Shown in pieces: positions 63,831 through 64,000 of a stretch of DNA of 64,000 nucleotides. The stretch's first letter is position 1, and every line of letters starts with the position of its first letter. This DNA is from DATEPR01 sp036491115 (GTDB taxonomy: Bacteria > Actinomycetota > Actinomycetes > Mycobacteriales > Pseudonocardiaceae). The DNA lies in NCBI GenBank assembly GCA_036491115.1, contig DASXCQ010000029.1, forward strand, positions 11,583-75,582, in the 5' to 3' direction. The notes beneath the pieces were generated by a model that was not told the origin of the DNA, did not search any database, and saw only the letters and a program-made list of their open reading frames with translations. The position numbers and the translations under genes are program-made.

Positions 63831-63929
63831 GATGATGCTAGTAGAGCATTTATGTCTGTAACCCTGTCATGGGGTTTCTTTGAGTGAGTGATGCCAGATT
63901 ATGTCTGGTGCCTCGGTTGAACATATTCC

Positions 63930-64000
63930 ATATTGGAGAGTTTGATCCTGGCTCAGGACGAACGCTGGCGGCGTGCTTAACACATGCAAGTCGAGCGGTA
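63930..64000 (+). rRNA. 16S ribosomal RNA, 5' end only
   Basis: GGAGAGTTTGATCCTGGCTC at 63935-63954 is the universal start of 16S rRNA, followed by AGGACGAACGCTGGCGGCGT and the actinobacterial GCTTAACACATGCAAGTCGA. Alignment with the E. coli 5' end puts nucleotide 1 at about 63930. The window ends about 71 nt into the gene. Confidence 0.97.

Overview
This window comes from a high-GC actinomycete, most likely a member of the Pseudonocardiales. Codons end overwhelmingly in G or C and GTG starts are common. There is a mycothiol-dependent maleylpyruvate isomerase family enzyme, and the gene order rpsA-coaE-uvrB ... uvrA ... infC-rpmI-rplT-RNA methyltransferase-pheS-pheT-argCJBDFRGH ... mpg-tyrS follows the order I know from mycobacteria. 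At least sixteen genes have a -10-like hexamer (xAxxxT, mostly TAxxxT) only about 6-8 nt before the start codon and no Shine-Dalgarno, so leaderless transcripts appear to be common.

Layout. 1-2.5 kb: a membrane protein cut by the window edge, a GNAT acetyltransferase and a methyltransferase. 2.6-9.5 kb: rpsA with a strong terminator, coaE (fused to a GrpB domain), two adjacent DUF402 paralogues, uvrB and an MmcQ/YjbR protein. 9.5-14.9 kb: an unusual protein joining an extracellular alpha/beta-hydrolase to a cytoplasmic ABC ATPase, its permease, then terC behind a yybP-ykoY manganese riboswitch that can mask and free the terC ribosome-binding site. 14.9-31.2 kb: accessory genes, namely an S9 peptidase, a RES-type toxin-antitoxin pair, an acyl-CoA ligase, a bile-acid-symporter-like transporter with a divergent LysR regulator, gamma-glutamyltransferase, a 26-residue membrane peptide, an MBL hydrolase, a HelR-like RNA polymerase motor, a HhH-GPD repair protein, a FUSC membrane protein and an HD phosphohydrolase. 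31.2-35.1 kb: a lower-GC island with a TIR-domain protein, a divergent gene of unknown function sharing a 20-bp palindrome, and a Phd/PIN toxin-antitoxin pair; this is the best candidate for an undescribed defence or conflict system. 35.1-41.1 kb: an MBL hydrolase, the mycothiol enzyme, uvrA, folD and a zinc-ribbon protein. 41.2-47.7 kb: a phosphotransferase, then an overlapping operon for amino-sugar and D-amino-acid salvage (GH20, beta-propeller lactonase, D-aminoacylase, PLP D-amino-acid enzyme), with RidA divergent from it.

47.7-64 kb is housekeeping: infC (ATC start)-rpmI-rplT, a TrmH-like methyltransferase, pheST, the arginine operon, mpg, tyrS and the promoter, leader and first bases of a 16S rRNA gene. 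The arginine operon is tightly coupled by 4-bp overlaps, and its promoter carries an ARG-box-like palindrome. In the argJ position there is only a 149-codon in-frame remnant: its start resembles ArgJ, but the catalytic threonine region and most of the beta chain are missing. Arginine synthesis here must therefore release acetate from acetylornithine, and make acetylglutamate, with enzymes encoded elsewhere.
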